Shown one piece after another: positions 16,270-23,910 of a stretch of DNA of 64,000 bases. Both the position numbers and the translations under genes were made by a program. Each line of letters opens with the position of its first letter. The first letter of the stretch is position 1. The notes beneath the pieces were generated by a model. The model was not told the origin of the DNA and did no database searches. It was given only the letters and a program-made list of their open reading frames with translations. Origin of the DNA: an uncultured Verrucomicrobiota bacterium (GTDB lineage Bacteria > Verrucomicrobiota > Kiritimatiellia > SS1-B-03-39 > UBA6053); assembly GCA_937127435.1 (NCBI GenBank), contig CAKZLZ010000111.1:1-64000 (forward strand), read 5' to 3'.

Positions 16270-16371
16270 TTTAAACCACAGATCCACGCAGATTCACACA
16301 GAAGGTCGTATCCGCAACTTTTTGGTTTTCTAAGAATATCCGTGTTAATCTGCGTGCATCTGCGGTTTAAA
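16270..16371. repeat. Inverted repeat with about 30-bp arms
   Basis: 'tttaaaccacagatccacgc...' at the left and '...gcgtgcatctgcggtttaaa' at the right are inverted copies, extending inwards through 'agattcacac' / 'gtgttaatct' with few mismatches, around a ~40-bp centre. This 'accgcagatgcacgcagatt' family is dispersed in many PVC genomes. It sits directly before the SpoU gene; the rest of the 16134-16387 gap has no visible gene. Confidence 0.85.
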
Positions 16372-16387
16372 ATAATAAAGGGAGCTC

Positions 16388-16888
16388 ATGCCAAAATTTG
16401 AACATATTCGTCATCAGCCTCCCTTGGTTTTGGAGGAGGCGCGGCCCCTGATCATTGCCTGCAGTCCTTTAAGCAGTCATGTGAATTTATCCACCATCTT
16501 GCGGATGGCGGGTTGCTCGGGGGTTCAAGAGGTGATTGCGACAGGGAATGCGAAGATCAAAAATGCGATTGCGCGGGACAGTGCGGAAACCGTGAAGCTG
16601 ACGGTGAAAAACAGTTTGCCGCCGGTGCTCAAAAAGTTGAAGCAGCAAGGCTACATCTTGGTGGGACTGGAACAGACCACGAATTCGACGGTGTTGTCGG
16701 AATATGCTTTCCACCGGAAAACTGTGATCGTGGTGGGGTCGGAGAGGGAGGGTCTCTCCCAGGAAAATTTAGATTTACTGGATGCGGTGGTGGAGATTCC
16801 GGTGTGGGGCATGCCTTTTTCTTACAATGTTGCCACGGCCACCTCTTTGGCGATTTATGAATATTGCCGCCAATTTCCTGAAGGGTAG
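16388..16888 (+). CDS. SpoU/TrmH-family RNA 2'-O-methyltransferase
   Basis: 166 residues, a minimal SPOUT enzyme that would methylate a ribose 2'-OH in tRNA or rRNA with AdoMet. The three motifs are present: motif 1 'NLSTILRMAGCSGV', motif 2 'VIVVGSEREGLSQE', motif 3 'IPVWGMPFSYNVATATSLAI', which form the trefoil-knot AdoMet site. Motif 3 has 'FSYNVA' where most members have 'SLNVS', a conservative change. Length fits the TrmH/TrmL size class lacking accessory domains. Substrate not assignable. Confidence 0.87.
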   Translation: MPKFEHIRHQPPLVLEEARPLIIACSPLSSHVNLSTILRMAGCSGVQEVIATGNAKIKNAIARDSAETVKLTVKNSLPPVLKKLKQQGYILVGLEQTTNSTVLSEYAFHRKTVIVVGSEREGLSQENLDLLDAVVEIPVWGMPFSYNVATATSLAIYEYCRQFPEG

Positions 16889-16964
16889 TTTGGGTTTTCT
16901 CCGGGAGAGGCAAAAGCCGGTCAAGGGGGCGTTGCTTTTGAGCCCTGCGGGCTGTCACAGGCAG

Positions 16965-17927
16965 TTACAGCGCCCGGGTTTTGTAGCCCTGCTCTGAAAA
17001 GTATCGTGCCACTTCCTGAGTGTATCCGTGGTCGGCCCAGATTTCTTCGGGGGCGCATTCTTTGACGGTTTGCAAAAGTTCCGGCCAGTCGACATGATCC
17101 GACACGGGGAATCCCCGGTCAAAGGAACCGCGAATTTTGTTGTTTTTGAAAAGAGTCCAGCCGGAGGCGAAGGCGCTGCGGACGGGTCCGAGCTTTGCGC
17201 GGATCGCGGGTTTGTAGGCCGCAGGTGAAATCACCAGCAGGGCCTTGCCTTGTTCCCGTTTGAAGGCATCGATTTTTAAGGTGTGGGTGAAGGGGAGTTG
17301 AATACCCGCTTCGCGGTAGAAAGGTAAAAAGGGGAGAATGGCGCCGTGAACGTAGATGGGGCCGGTTTCCGGATTGAGCATGGCCAAGAGGCGTTGGGCT
17401 TTGCCCAGACTGTATCCGATCAGCACCGAATTGATTCCCTCCGCTTGATTCTGTTTCCACCATTCATCCATCTCGTCCGCAATATCCGCCGGGTCGGGCC
17501 AGCGATAGACGGGCAGGCCGAAAGTGGTTTCGGTGACCAGGAGGTGGCAGGGGACGGGTTCAAAAGCTTCGCAGGTGGGATCGGTCCCGCGTTTATAATC
17601 TCCGGTGACCACTGCGGTTTTTCCATCCACTTCAATGCGCACCTGGGCGGAGCCCAGAAGATGCCCGGCCGGATGGAGAGAGATTTTGGCGTCCCCGATT
17701 TGTAAAGGCTCTCCAAATGGGAGGGTCTGCATTTTGGTTTTGGGTCCAATGCGTTCCCGGACAATTTTGGATCCGGAGAGGGAAGTGAGCACGGCTTTGT
17801 GTCCGCGGCGGGCGTGGTCGGCATGTCCATGGGTGATGATGGCGCGGTCGACGCGGTGACGGGGATCAATATAAACATCGGCCGCGGGACAGTAGAGTCC
17901 GGCCGGGGTGGTTTCCAACAGGGTCAT
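16965..17927 (-). CDS. Ligase-associated DNA exonuclease-like MBL-fold protein
   Basis: A 320-residue metallo-beta-lactamase-fold protein of the TIGR04122 ('ligase-associated DNA exonuclease') type. It has 'IITHGHADHARRG' (HxHxDH zinc site), 'HPAGHLLGSAQVRIE' and 'VVTGDYKRGTDPTCEAF', all as in the CPSF/SNM1-like branch. I start it at the ATG that overlaps the SufU-like stop as ATGA; the track start adds 33 residues read out of frame from that gene. In other genomes it pairs with an ATP-dependent ligase and Lhr-like helicase, neither of which is adjacent here. Confidence 0.85.
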   Translation of the reverse strand: MTLLETTPAGLYCPAADVYIDPRHRVDRAIITHGHADHARRGHKAVLTSLSGSKIVRERIGPKTKMQTLPFGEPLQIGDAKISLHPAGHLLGSAQVRIEVDGKTAVVTGDYKRGTDPTCEAFEPVPCHLLVTETTFGLPVYRWPDPADIADEMDEWWKQNQAEGINSVLIGYSLGKAQRLLAMLNPETGPIYVHGAILPFLPFYREAGIQLPFTHTLKIDAFKREQGKALLVISPAAYKPAIRAKLGPVRSAFASGWTLFKNNKIRGSFDRGFPVSDHVDWPELLQTVKECAPEEIWADHGYTQEVARYFSEQGYKTRAL

Positions 17928-18325
17928 AACACATCCTGAAGTGCCAACCACGCGAGTCGAACACAGGTCATGCGCATCTGCCGGGCCCGCACAGCTCCGA
18001 GGGCGGGCAGGGCGGGGCTTCCCCATTCGGCCTGCCAGTCCTGTTGCCCTTCAAAAAAATTGAGCGCCTCGTTTATGCGGGAGCGGGCGGCTTCGGTGCT
18101 GCAGCCGTTGAGCTCCTGACAGAGTGCGGTGCAGGAGGCCACGCAGACCGCACATCCCTGGGCGTAAAATTCCAAATTCTGAACTTTCCCGTTTCCAACT
18201 TCTCCAAACAGTGCCACTTCATCTCCGCAGGCCGGGTTCCGTCTTTCGGAAAGGGGGTCGGGGGCCGTTTCCGGCTTTCGGAAACGGGTATCTTTGGATA
18301 ATTGGAGCAAGTCGTCTTTGTACAT
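17924..18325 (-). CDS. SufU/NifU-like iron-sulfur cluster scaffold protein
   Basis: 133 residues. 'RNPACGDEVALF' and 'GCAVCVASCTALCQEL' match the first and second Cys ligands of the NifU/IscU-N fold, with an Asp in CGD. The third cysteine falls near 'RMTCVRLAWLAL' at the C-terminus, as in SufU ('RxxCxxLxW'). The protein probably holds nascent Fe-S clusters or delivers sulfur. It overlaps MBL by ATGA, so translation is coupled. Its first ~250 bases are also covered in another frame by the extended ClpS ORF. Confidence 0.83.
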   Translation of the reverse strand: MYKDDLLQLSKDTRFRKPETAPDPLSERRNPACGDEVALFGEVGNGKVQNLEFYAQGCAVCVASCTALCQELNGCSTEAARSRINEALNFFEGQQDWQAEWGSPALPALGAVRARQMRMTCVRLAWLALQDVL

Positions 18326-18612
18326 CGCTGTGCTCTCTTATCTGCCCGTCGGAGGGTGGCTTGCAGTCCGTAGCTGTGTAATTGGTGCAGGTGGAGTTCG
18401 GCCTGTTCCCGTTCCTCGGTGGCGACCAGCGATTTCCCCTGGTTATGGACCTCGAGCATGAGCTTGGTGGCCAAAGAGCGGTTATAGCCGAAAACTTTCT
18501 CCAGGACGTAGACCACGTAGGACATGAGGTTCACGGGGTCGTCCCAGACCACGATATTCCAGGGAATGTCGAGGGCGGTTTGGTTTTCAGTTTGGGTTTC
18601 GGTTTCTCCCAT
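18073..18612 (-). CDS. clpS: ClpS adaptor with a frame-overlapping C-terminal extension
   Basis: Residues ~15-90 are ClpS, the adaptor that hands N-degron substrates to ClpA/ClpC: 'PWNIVVWDDPVNLMSYVVYV' and 'LMLEVHNQGKSLVATEERE' with the binding-pocket Asp/Asn/His pattern. Normal ClpS is about 85-105 residues. Here the frame has no stop at the usual place and runs on for another ~85 basic, Pro-rich residues over the SufU-like gene in a different frame. An off-frame TAA lies just where the domain ends ('gcagataagag'). The gene either lost its stop by an indel or truly overlaps. Start overlaps the YjbQ stop as TGATG. Confidence 0.8.
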   Translation of the reverse strand: MGETETQTENQTALDIPWNIVVWDDPVNLMSYVVYVLEKVFGYNRSLATKLMLEVHNQGKSLVATEEREQAELHLHQLHSYGLQATLRRADKRAQRCTKTTCSNYPKIPVSESRKRPPTPFPKDGTRPAEMKWHCLEKLETGKFRIWNFTPRDVRSAWPPAPHSVRSSTAAAPKPPAPA

Positions 18613-19043
18613 CAGTTTTGCTCCTCTCCCCAGGCGGTGAGGAGTAGTTTGCGGGATCCGCCGTGATTCCGGTGTTCACAGAGATAAATGCCCTGCCAGG
18701 TTCCCAAAGCCAATCGACCTCCGGAGATGGGAAGTTGCAGGGAGGGTCCCAATAAACTGGCTTTGATGTGGGCCGGCATATCGTCAGGACCTTCGAGAGT
18801 ATGGAGGTAATAGGGTTCGTTTTCGCGTACGCTGGCATTAAAGTACGACTCAAAATCGTCCAATACTTCCGGGCTGGCATTTTCGTTGAGGGTCAGAGAG
18901 GCGGAGGTGTGCTGAATAAAGACTTGCAGCATCCCCACCTTGATTTCACGCAATTCCGGGATGGCCTCCAGAATTTCGCGGGTGACCAGATGAAAGCCCC
19001 GTGAGCGTGCCCGCAGACTGATTTGTTTTTGAATCCATTTCAT
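18612..19043 (-). CDS. YjbQ/UPF0047 family protein (secondary thiamine-phosphate synthase type)
   Basis: 143 residues, matching the YjbQ family length. Signature 'FIQHTSASLTLNENASPEVL' and 'GTWQGIYLCEHRNHGG', with the conserved His and Asp/Glu that build the active site. Family members complement thiE loss weakly in E. coli; the native role is unclear. Strong Shine-Dalgarno 'ggagg' precedes the ATG. It is the first gene of a four-gene coupled operon (YjbQ, ClpS, SufU-like, MBL exonuclease). Confidence 0.92.
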   Translation of the reverse strand: MKWIQKQISLRARSRGFHLVTREILEAIPELREIKVGMLQVFIQHTSASLTLNENASPEVLDDFESYFNASVRENEPYYLHTLEGPDDMPAHIKASLLGPSLQLPISGGRLALGTWQGIYLCEHRNHGGSRKLLLTAWGEEQN

Positions 19044-19130
19044 AAATCCTCCCTACATTAACCGGAACACAGTTCAACTCCCTTTCAATTCCGGCTTCAC
19101 AGCGCCCTGATCCTAAGCTATGAGGTAAAG

Positions 19131-20126
19131 ATGCAAAAAACCGCACTCTTTCTTATTTTGATCCTTTCCGGCGTTACCCGGCTCTCTGCCCAGAACCGGG
19201 CACAACCGGTGGATGGCTTTGCTGCGGAGGTGGACGGCAAGATTATCACCGTGGGGGATGTGATTGAGCGGGTGCGGCCGGCATTGTCTCAGTTGAACCG
19301 GGAATATCAGGGTGCGGCTTTGGTTGAAAAACAAGCTGAACTGTTTGATGACGGATTGGAAAAGTTGATTGAACAACGCCTGATGATAGCCTTTTTTAAC
19401 AAGGTGGAAGCGCAACTGCCCGCCAGTGCGGTCAGGGAGCGCAAGGATGCCATTATGCGGGAGCGCTTTGATAACAGTGAAGAAGTCTTGATGCAGGCTT
19501 TACGGAAAGTTGGAAAAACGATTCAGGAATGGGAGGATGAGTTGCGGGATCAGATGATCAGCCAGTCCATGGTTCAGCAATTTGTCCGCGCAAAAATCAA
19601 TGTATCCCCCCGGGAAATTCGGGAAGCCTACGAGGCGCAAAAATCCGAACTGCAGCAGGATACGGAACTGAAACTCCGGTCGATCGCTTTTCGTCCCGCC
19701 CCGAAAGGCGAAGAGCAGGAGCGTTTGTCAAAAATTCAGGATACCATGCGGGCTTTGGCCGAGGGAAGGGATTTTGCTGAGACCGCGATGGAGTTTTCGG
19801 AAGGACCCAAGGCGGAACAGGGAGGAGATGAGGGGTGGATAAATTTGGATCGTTTACAGGAGGAATTAAAAATCGCGCTTCAAGATGTCGAGCCGGGAGA
19901 AATTACCCGGGTAATCGAAACGCCGGTTCAGACCTACATTTTTAAAGTGGAAGACCGGCGCGGTGGTGAAACGCAGACCCTGGCGGAAGCCCAGCCGCTC
20001 CTGCAGCGGGAAATTGAAGAAGTGAAGTATAAAGAAATTTATGAGAATTGGATGCAGGGACTGTATGATCAATTTCAGGTGCGGATGTTTAACCCGGATA
20101 TTTCCGCGGTGACCGGAGATCTCTAG
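19131..20126 (+). CDS. SurA-like periplasmic peptidyl-prolyl isomerase/chaperone
   Basis: 331 residues with a signal peptide ('ALFLILILSGVTRLSAQ'). The N-terminal SurA-type chaperone domain starts with 'AAEVDGKIITVGDVIERV' and covers residues ~25-180. A parvulin domain follows (~180-290) with 'LKLRSIAFRP' and 'GGDEGWINLDRLQEELK', where parvulins have the 'GGdLG' turn. It ends in a helical tail. Likely helps outer-membrane protein folding. It lies one base before pdxA, echoing the surA-pdxA-ksgA order of E. coli; here the order surA-pdxA-rsmA is kept intact. Confidence 0.9.
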   Translation: MQKTALFLILILSGVTRLSAQNRAQPVDGFAAEVDGKIITVGDVIERVRPALSQLNREYQGAALVEKQAELFDDGLEKLIEQRLMIAFFNKVEAQLPASAVRERKDAIMRERFDNSEEVLMQALRKVGKTIQEWEDELRDQMISQSMVQQFVRAKINVSPREIREAYEAQKSELQQDTELKLRSIAFRPAPKGEEQERLSKIQDTMRALAEGRDFAETAMEFSEGPKAEQGGDEGWINLDRLQEELKIALQDVEPGEITRVIETPVQTYIFKVEDRRGGETQTLAEAQPLLQREIEEVKYKEIYENWMQGLYDQFQVRMFNPDISAVTGDL

Positions 20127-20127
20127 A

Positions 20128-21174
20128 ATGAAGAAGCGTGTGGGAATTTCCATAGGGGATCCCAACGGGATCGGGTTGGAAGTGGGGTTGAAGGCCATTT
20201 CGGAGCTCGGGGAGCGGAGCGCGGACACTCGTGTCCTAGCGGAAAAAAATAGAGAAAATGCGAACATTGAACATCCAACATTGAACAGTGAACATCGAAC
20301 GGATGCGGTAGAATATTGCTTTATTGGCGATCCGGATTTGATTTCTTCCACGGCAAAGCAGCTGGAAATACCGGTTCCTGAGATTTTAGAAAGTTCGGCG
20401 AGGTTTCCGAAAGCGAAGTTTGGGGAGTGCACAGTGGAAGCGGGGATTGCTTCCTCTACCTGGGTGGAAGAAGGGATTCAGGGCTGCTTAAACGGGACGT
20501 TGGATGCTTTGGTGACCGCACCCATCAATAAACAGGCCTGGGATTTAGCCGGCGTGGGTTTTCCGGGTCACACGGAATTGCTGGCGGATCGTTGCGGCAC
20601 AGACCGCTTCGGCATGCTGTTGGCGGGAAAAGGACTGCGGGTGATTCTGGCAACCCGGCATGTGCCCATTTCCAAAGTGCCTGAAGTTTTGAACGAAAAA
20701 GAAATTCGCCTGGCGGTATCGTTGCTGTGTGAGGGCTTGCCCTTGTTCGGAGTAGATGCGCCGCGGATTGCGATCTGCGGACTCAATCCGCATGCCGGCG
20801 ATGGCGGAAGCATTGGGGATGAAGAAGTTACCTGGATTACCCCCCTGATCGAAAAAATGAAAACAGAAGGGTATCCGGTGACCGGACCGCGTCCGGCCGA
20901 CACGGTTTTTCACGAAGCGGTAAACGGGGCCTACGATGCCGTGGTGGCCCTGTATCATGATCAGGGTTTGGGACCGCTGAAACTGTGGGCATTTGATGAA
21001 GGCGTCAACATCACCTTGGGGCTGCCGATCATTCGAACCTCCCCGGATCACGGCACCGCATTTGGGATTGCCGGACAGGGGATTGCCCGACCGGACAGTA
21101 TGATCGAAGCCCTCAAAGCCGCCACCCAACTTTGCAACCGGGAGAATCCATGGAAGACATCTTTCCCTGCCTGA
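20128..21174 (+). CDS. pdxA: 4-hydroxythreonine-4-phosphate dehydrogenase
   Basis: Oxidises 4-phosphohydroxy-L-threonine in the DXP-dependent pyridoxal-phosphate pathway. 348 residues. Motifs: 'ISIGDPNGIGLEVGL', 'TAPINKQAW', 'GHTELLADRCG', 'CGLNPHAGDGGSIGDEE' and 'LYHDQGLGPLKLWAFDEGVN', covering metal- and NAD-binding parts. Residues ~30-58 ('ERSADTRVLAEK' to 'EHPTLNSEHRT') do not resemble PdxA. They are translated from two dispersed repeats inserted between the first helix and second strand, with frame kept. The 3' end overlaps rsmA by 25 bp. Confidence 0.94.
   Translation: MKKRVGISIGDPNGIGLEVGLKAISELGERSADTRVLAEKNRENANIEHPTLNSEHRTDAVEYCFIGDPDLISSTAKQLEIPVPEILESSARFPKAKFGECTVEAGIASSTWVEEGIQGCLNGTLDALVTAPINKQAWDLAGVGFPGHTELLADRCGTDRFGMLLAGKGLRVILATRHVPISKVPEVLNEKEIRLAVSLLCEGLPLFGVDAPRIAICGLNPHAGDGGSIGDEEVTWITPLIEKMKTEGYPVTGPRPADTVFHEAVNGAYDAVVALYHDQGLGPLKLWAFDEGVNITLGLPIIRTSPDHGTAFGIAGQGIARPDSMIEALKAATQLCNRENPWKTSFPA
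20217..20303. repeat. Repeat insertion inside pdxA (small palindrome plus six heptamers)
   Basis: Left part: 'gcggacactcgtgtcctagc', a palindrome-like element ('ggacac/gtgtcc'). Right part from 20262: six heptamers (gaacatt, gaacatc, caacatt, gaacagt, gaacatc, gaacgga), the same family as at 8621. Together they add roughly 29 codons with no stop. Confidence 0.85.
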
Positions 21175-21983
21175 CACGTTCACGCGAAGTGCGGCACTAT
21201 CTTTCCGATATCGGATTTTCTCCGAGCAAAAGCATGGGGCAGAACTTTTTGATTGATGCGAATATGCGCGATCTCATTCTTGATGCTTCCGGCGCGGGGG
21301 CGGATGACCGGGTGGTGGAAGTCGGGCCCGGACTTGGAGTGATGACGGAAGGGTTGATGGAGCGGGCAAAACATGTGACCGCCATCGAACTGGATTTCCG
21401 TTTGGCTGAGCATTTGCAACAGCGCTTCGAGGGAGTGAAAAATCTGACTTTGCTGAATCAGGATGCCACCAAAACCGAGTGGGCGCCATTGCTGCGTCCG
21501 GATCCGGTGCGGGTGATTTCGAATTTGCCCTATTCAGTGGGAAGCCGCATTTTGTATGATTTGGCGGATCCGCAACTGGCACCGGTTTCGGTGACGGTGA
21601 TGTTGCAGAGTGATGTGGCGGACCGGATGCTGGCGGCGCCTTCGACGGAGATGTACGGTTTGTTGACGGTGCGGATGAGTTGGGCCTTTGATATTTCCCG
21701 GGTACGCAATGTGCCGGGAAATTGTTTTTATCCACCTCCAAGAGTGGGAAGTTCGGTGGTGCATTTGGAGCGCCGGGCAGAACCTCCGGCTGAGGTAAAA
21801 GATTTTGCCACCTTCGAAAAGCTCACCCGCTTTGCTTTTACCAAGCGGCGAAAGCAGTTGCGGAGCATTCTGAAAAGTTTTGGTGCTCCGTTGGAAGATG
21901 GCCCGGTTGATCTCACCCGACGTCCTGAAACCCTGACGCTGGAAGAGTGGGCGGAGTTGAGTAATGCGGTGGGCACCTGCTGA
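21150..21983 (+). CDS. rsmA: 16S rRNA (adenine1518/1519-N6) dimethyltransferase
   Basis: RsmA/KsgA dimethylates two adenosines in helix 45 of 16S rRNA. 277 residues from ATG 21150, chosen because 'gggag' lies 5 bp upstream. AdoMet motif I 'VVEVGPGLGVMTEGL', 'SKSMGQNFLIDANM' at the N-terminus, and motif IV 'VISNLPYSVGSRIL' are all present, as is the C-terminal 'RFAFTKRRKQLRSIL' helix. The stop codon TGA and the two preceding codons belong to a REP hairpin, so the C-terminus has been re-cut by the repeat. Confidence 0.94.
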   Translation: MEDIFPCLTRSREVRHYLSDIGFSPSKSMGQNFLIDANMRDLILDASGAGADDRVVEVGPGLGVMTEGLMERAKHVTAIELDFRLAEHLQQRFEGVKNLTLLNQDATKTEWAPLLRPDPVRVISNLPYSVGSRILYDLADPQLAPVSVTVMLQSDVADRMLAAPSTEMYGLLTVRMSWAFDISRVRNVPGNCFYPPPRVGSSVVHLERRAEPPAEVKDFATFEKLTRFAFTKRRKQLRSILKSFGAPLEDGPVDLTRRPETLTLEEWAELSNAVGTC

Positions 21984-22031
21984 AGCGGGTGATGGAGCCG
22001 CGTGAACGCGGGACTCTGAAATTCTTCGGGT
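21974..22031. repeat. REP element copy 1
   Basis: Three adjacent small hairpins: 'cacctgctgaagcgggtg', 'ccgcgtgaacgcgg', 'ctgaaattcttcggg', with loops tgaa, tgaa and attc. It overlaps the rsmA stop codon. Confidence 0.88.
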
Positions 22032-22063
22032 AGGTTCGGAGTTTCAGGTCTAGGTTGAGGGGG

Positions 22064-22120
22064 CACCTGCTGAAGCAGGAGATAGAACCGCGTGAACGCG
22101 GGACTCCGAAATTCTTCGGG
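22064..22120. repeat. REP element copy 2
   Basis: Same three-hairpin unit, 33 bp after copy 1, joined by the linker 'taggttcggagtttcaggtc...'. The pair forms a head-to-tail dimer. Confidence 0.88.
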
Positions 22121-22214
22121 GAGGCTCTTCTGTTTAAATAAAAAAAAAAAATAATTCCGGAAATCTCGCACTTCCCTGCTTTCGGGTGATGAACCCTACA
22201 GCAAGGAGCGAAAG

Positions 22215-22808
22215 ATGTATGACTGGCAAAAGATGACGGCAGAAGAGCGGACGGCGATATTGGCGAGAAGGATTTGTGAACAAAAACCCTGGCACCGTCC
22301 AAGTATCTTTGAGGGAAATAAGTGGTTTCATGTGACGGCAAGCTGTTATCAGCATCAACCGCTGATCGGATTTTCGACTGAACGAATGATCCATTTTTCA
22401 AATGAACTTCTTCGTACGTTTAAAGAGTGTCAGGCGGAACTTTCTGCCTGGGTGCTGTTGCCGAATCACTATCATGTGTTGGCCAAGGTTTTCATGAAAG
22501 CCGGATTACAGAAGTCTCTGGGCAAACTTCATGGTCGAAACTCTCATCAGTGGAATGTGGAAGAGGAGGCATCCGGACGAAAGTGTTTTCATGGGTTGTT
22601 GATGAAACCGATAAAAAGCGAGAGCCATCGGATATCGACGATGAATTATATTCATCATAATCCGGTGAAACATGGGTATGTAGAAAAATGGGGGGATTGG
22701 ATTTTTGGCAGTGCGTTGGAATATTTGGAGAATACGCCTGTCAGTGAGGTGCGTAAATCGTGGGAGAGGTTTCCGGTGTCCAATATGGGAAAAGGGTGGG
22801 ATGATTGA
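22215..22808 (+). CDS. REP-associated tyrosine transposase (RAYT, Y1_Tnp)
   Basis: A 197-residue HUH-type single-strand DNA transposase. The histidine pair is in 'LLPNHYHVLAKV' and the catalytic Tyr in 'MNYIHHNPVKHGY', the standard RAYT pattern related to IS200/IS605 TnpA. N-terminal 'KWFHVTASCYQHQPLIGF' is also typical. Shine-Dalgarno 'aaggag' is 7 bp before ATG. The gene lies between two near-identical REP dimers, as expected for a RAYT that mobilises its own REPs. The reading frame looks intact, so it may be active. Confidence 0.92.
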   Translation: MYDWQKMTAEERTAILARRICEQKPWHRPSIFEGNKWFHVTASCYQHQPLIGFSTERMIHFSNELLRTFKECQAELSAWVLLPNHYHVLAKVFMKAGLQKSLGKLHGRNSHQWNVEEEASGRKCFHGLLMKPIKSESHRISTMNYIHHNPVKHGYVEKWGDWIFGSALEYLENTPVSEVRKSWERFPVSNMGKGWDD

Positions 22809-22824
22809 AGGAGGTTGAGGAGAT

Positions 22825-22881
22825 CACCCGCTGAAGCGGGTGGTGGAACCGCGTGAACGCGGGACTCCGAAATTCTTCGGG
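22825..22881. repeat. REP element copy 3
   Basis: Starts 'cacccgctgaagcgggtg', then the 'ccgcg/cgcgg' and 'ccgaa/ttcgg' hairpins; same orientation as copies 1 and 2. It opens the right-hand dimer. Confidence 0.88.
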
Positions 22882-22913
22882 TAGGTTCGGAGTTCGGGTT
22901 TAGGTTGAGGGGG

Positions 22914-22970
22914 CACCTGCTGAAGCAGGAGATAGAACCACGTGAACGCGGGACTCTGAAATTCTTCGGG
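22914..22970. repeat. REP element copy 4
   Basis: Same unit with one change in the second stem ('ccacg' for 'ccgcg'). Spacing from copy 3 is the same as between copies 1 and 2 to within one base. Confidence 0.86.
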
Positions 22971-22983
22971 AAGGTTCGGAGTT

Positions 22984-23003
22984 CCACGTTTACGTGGTTT
23001 TTC
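22984..23003 (+). terminator. Short hairpin with T-run after the RAYT/REP unit
   Basis: 'ccacgtttacgtgg' (5-bp stem, 4-base loop) followed by 'tttttcc'. It may terminate plus-strand transcription before the convergent gene at 23049. Confidence 0.55.
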
Positions 23004-23048
23004 CGATCCGTTTACGGTGAGGGTGCAGCAGAACCCGCGTTCCTCTCT

Positions 23049-23882
23049 TTATGTGATCGGGGGGATGTGATGAGAAAATTCGCTTAGCAGTCGGGGAACA
23101 TTTTGTAAGGCTGTGTTCAGAGCTTTGGTATCCTGATGATGCCAGGCGCTGAGAGCTTTTTGTTCGAGTTGGATGAGCCCGTTTTTCAGATGCATGACCG
23201 CTTCGTGTAGTGGTCGCAGTGGAAGCTCTTGAAGCATTTCGTCCCGTTCATCCGGCAGCAAGCCGCCGATCAGGAGGTTGGGTTCCAGCGAAAAATGTGC
23301 GCGGGCATTCCGGGTTTCCACAATCTGAAGGGTGAGGGCGAAGCGGTCGGATCCGCATAGCTGCTGATACGCTTTCGGAACCGGTTGGGGACCGAGAATG
23401 AGTTGGGCCAAGATATTATAGGCCTTGTCATTTTTGCCGTACGCTGCGAGCTGTTCGGTTTTCAGATCTTTTCCCGGGAAAATGTTAAGCGAGGTATTTT
23501 CGGTTAAGAGTTCCTGAACGGGGGCCCATTTGGGATGTCCGAAGGCATCATAGCCGGAAAAAACAGAGAGGGAAGAGGGCGGGCGTTTCGACTTTTTATC
23601 ATGAAAGTCGTACACGCATCCGTCGTGAAAGATCTCGAGAGGATTTAAATAAGCTTCTGCTTGTTCAATAACCTGGCTGCGCAGGTCGGGTTCGAAGCGG
23701 AGCTCTCCGGCTTCCGCGCAATTGATTTGCAGAGAGAGGGTGAGGGGAAGATTGAGTTCTTCCGGTTCGAGCAAAGGGAATTTTTCCAGCAGGGTATCCC
23801 GGACGAAACTGCGCAAGGCATCCGCAGCCGCTTTTTCGCGACGTTGGCTCCGGGTATTTTCTGGGGGATTAGGGTTCGACAT
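23049..23882 (-). CDS. Hypothetical protein, no family recognised
   Basis: About 277 residues when started at the Met before 'SNPNPPENTRSQRREKAAAD'; the track start would run back over the HAD gene. No signal peptide or membrane segment. Helix-rich and acidic/basic mixed, with short motifs such as 'FHDGCVYDFHDKK', 'FSGYDAFGHPKWAPVQELL' and 'GGLLPDERDEMLQELPLRPL'. No metal or nucleotide motif is obvious. Divergent from the HAD gene with only 28 bp between the starts, so its promoter must lie partly inside that gene. Confidence 0.65.
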   Translation of the reverse strand: MSNPNPPENTRSQRREKAAADALRSFVRDTLLEKFPLLEPEELNLPLTLSLQINCAEAGELRFEPDLRSQVIEQAEAYLNPLEIFHDGCVYDFHDKKSKRPPSSLSVFSGYDAFGHPKWAPVQELLTENTSLNIFPGKDLKTEQLAAYGKNDKAYNILAQLILGPQPVPKAYQQLCGSDRFALTLQIVETRNARAHFSLEPNLLIGGLLPDERDEMLQELPLRPLHEAVMHLKNGLIQLEQKALSAWHHQDTKALNTALQNVPRLLSEFSHHIPPIT

Positions 23883-23910
23883 GACTTGGAAAAGGACTAA
23901 GCCAATTGCC

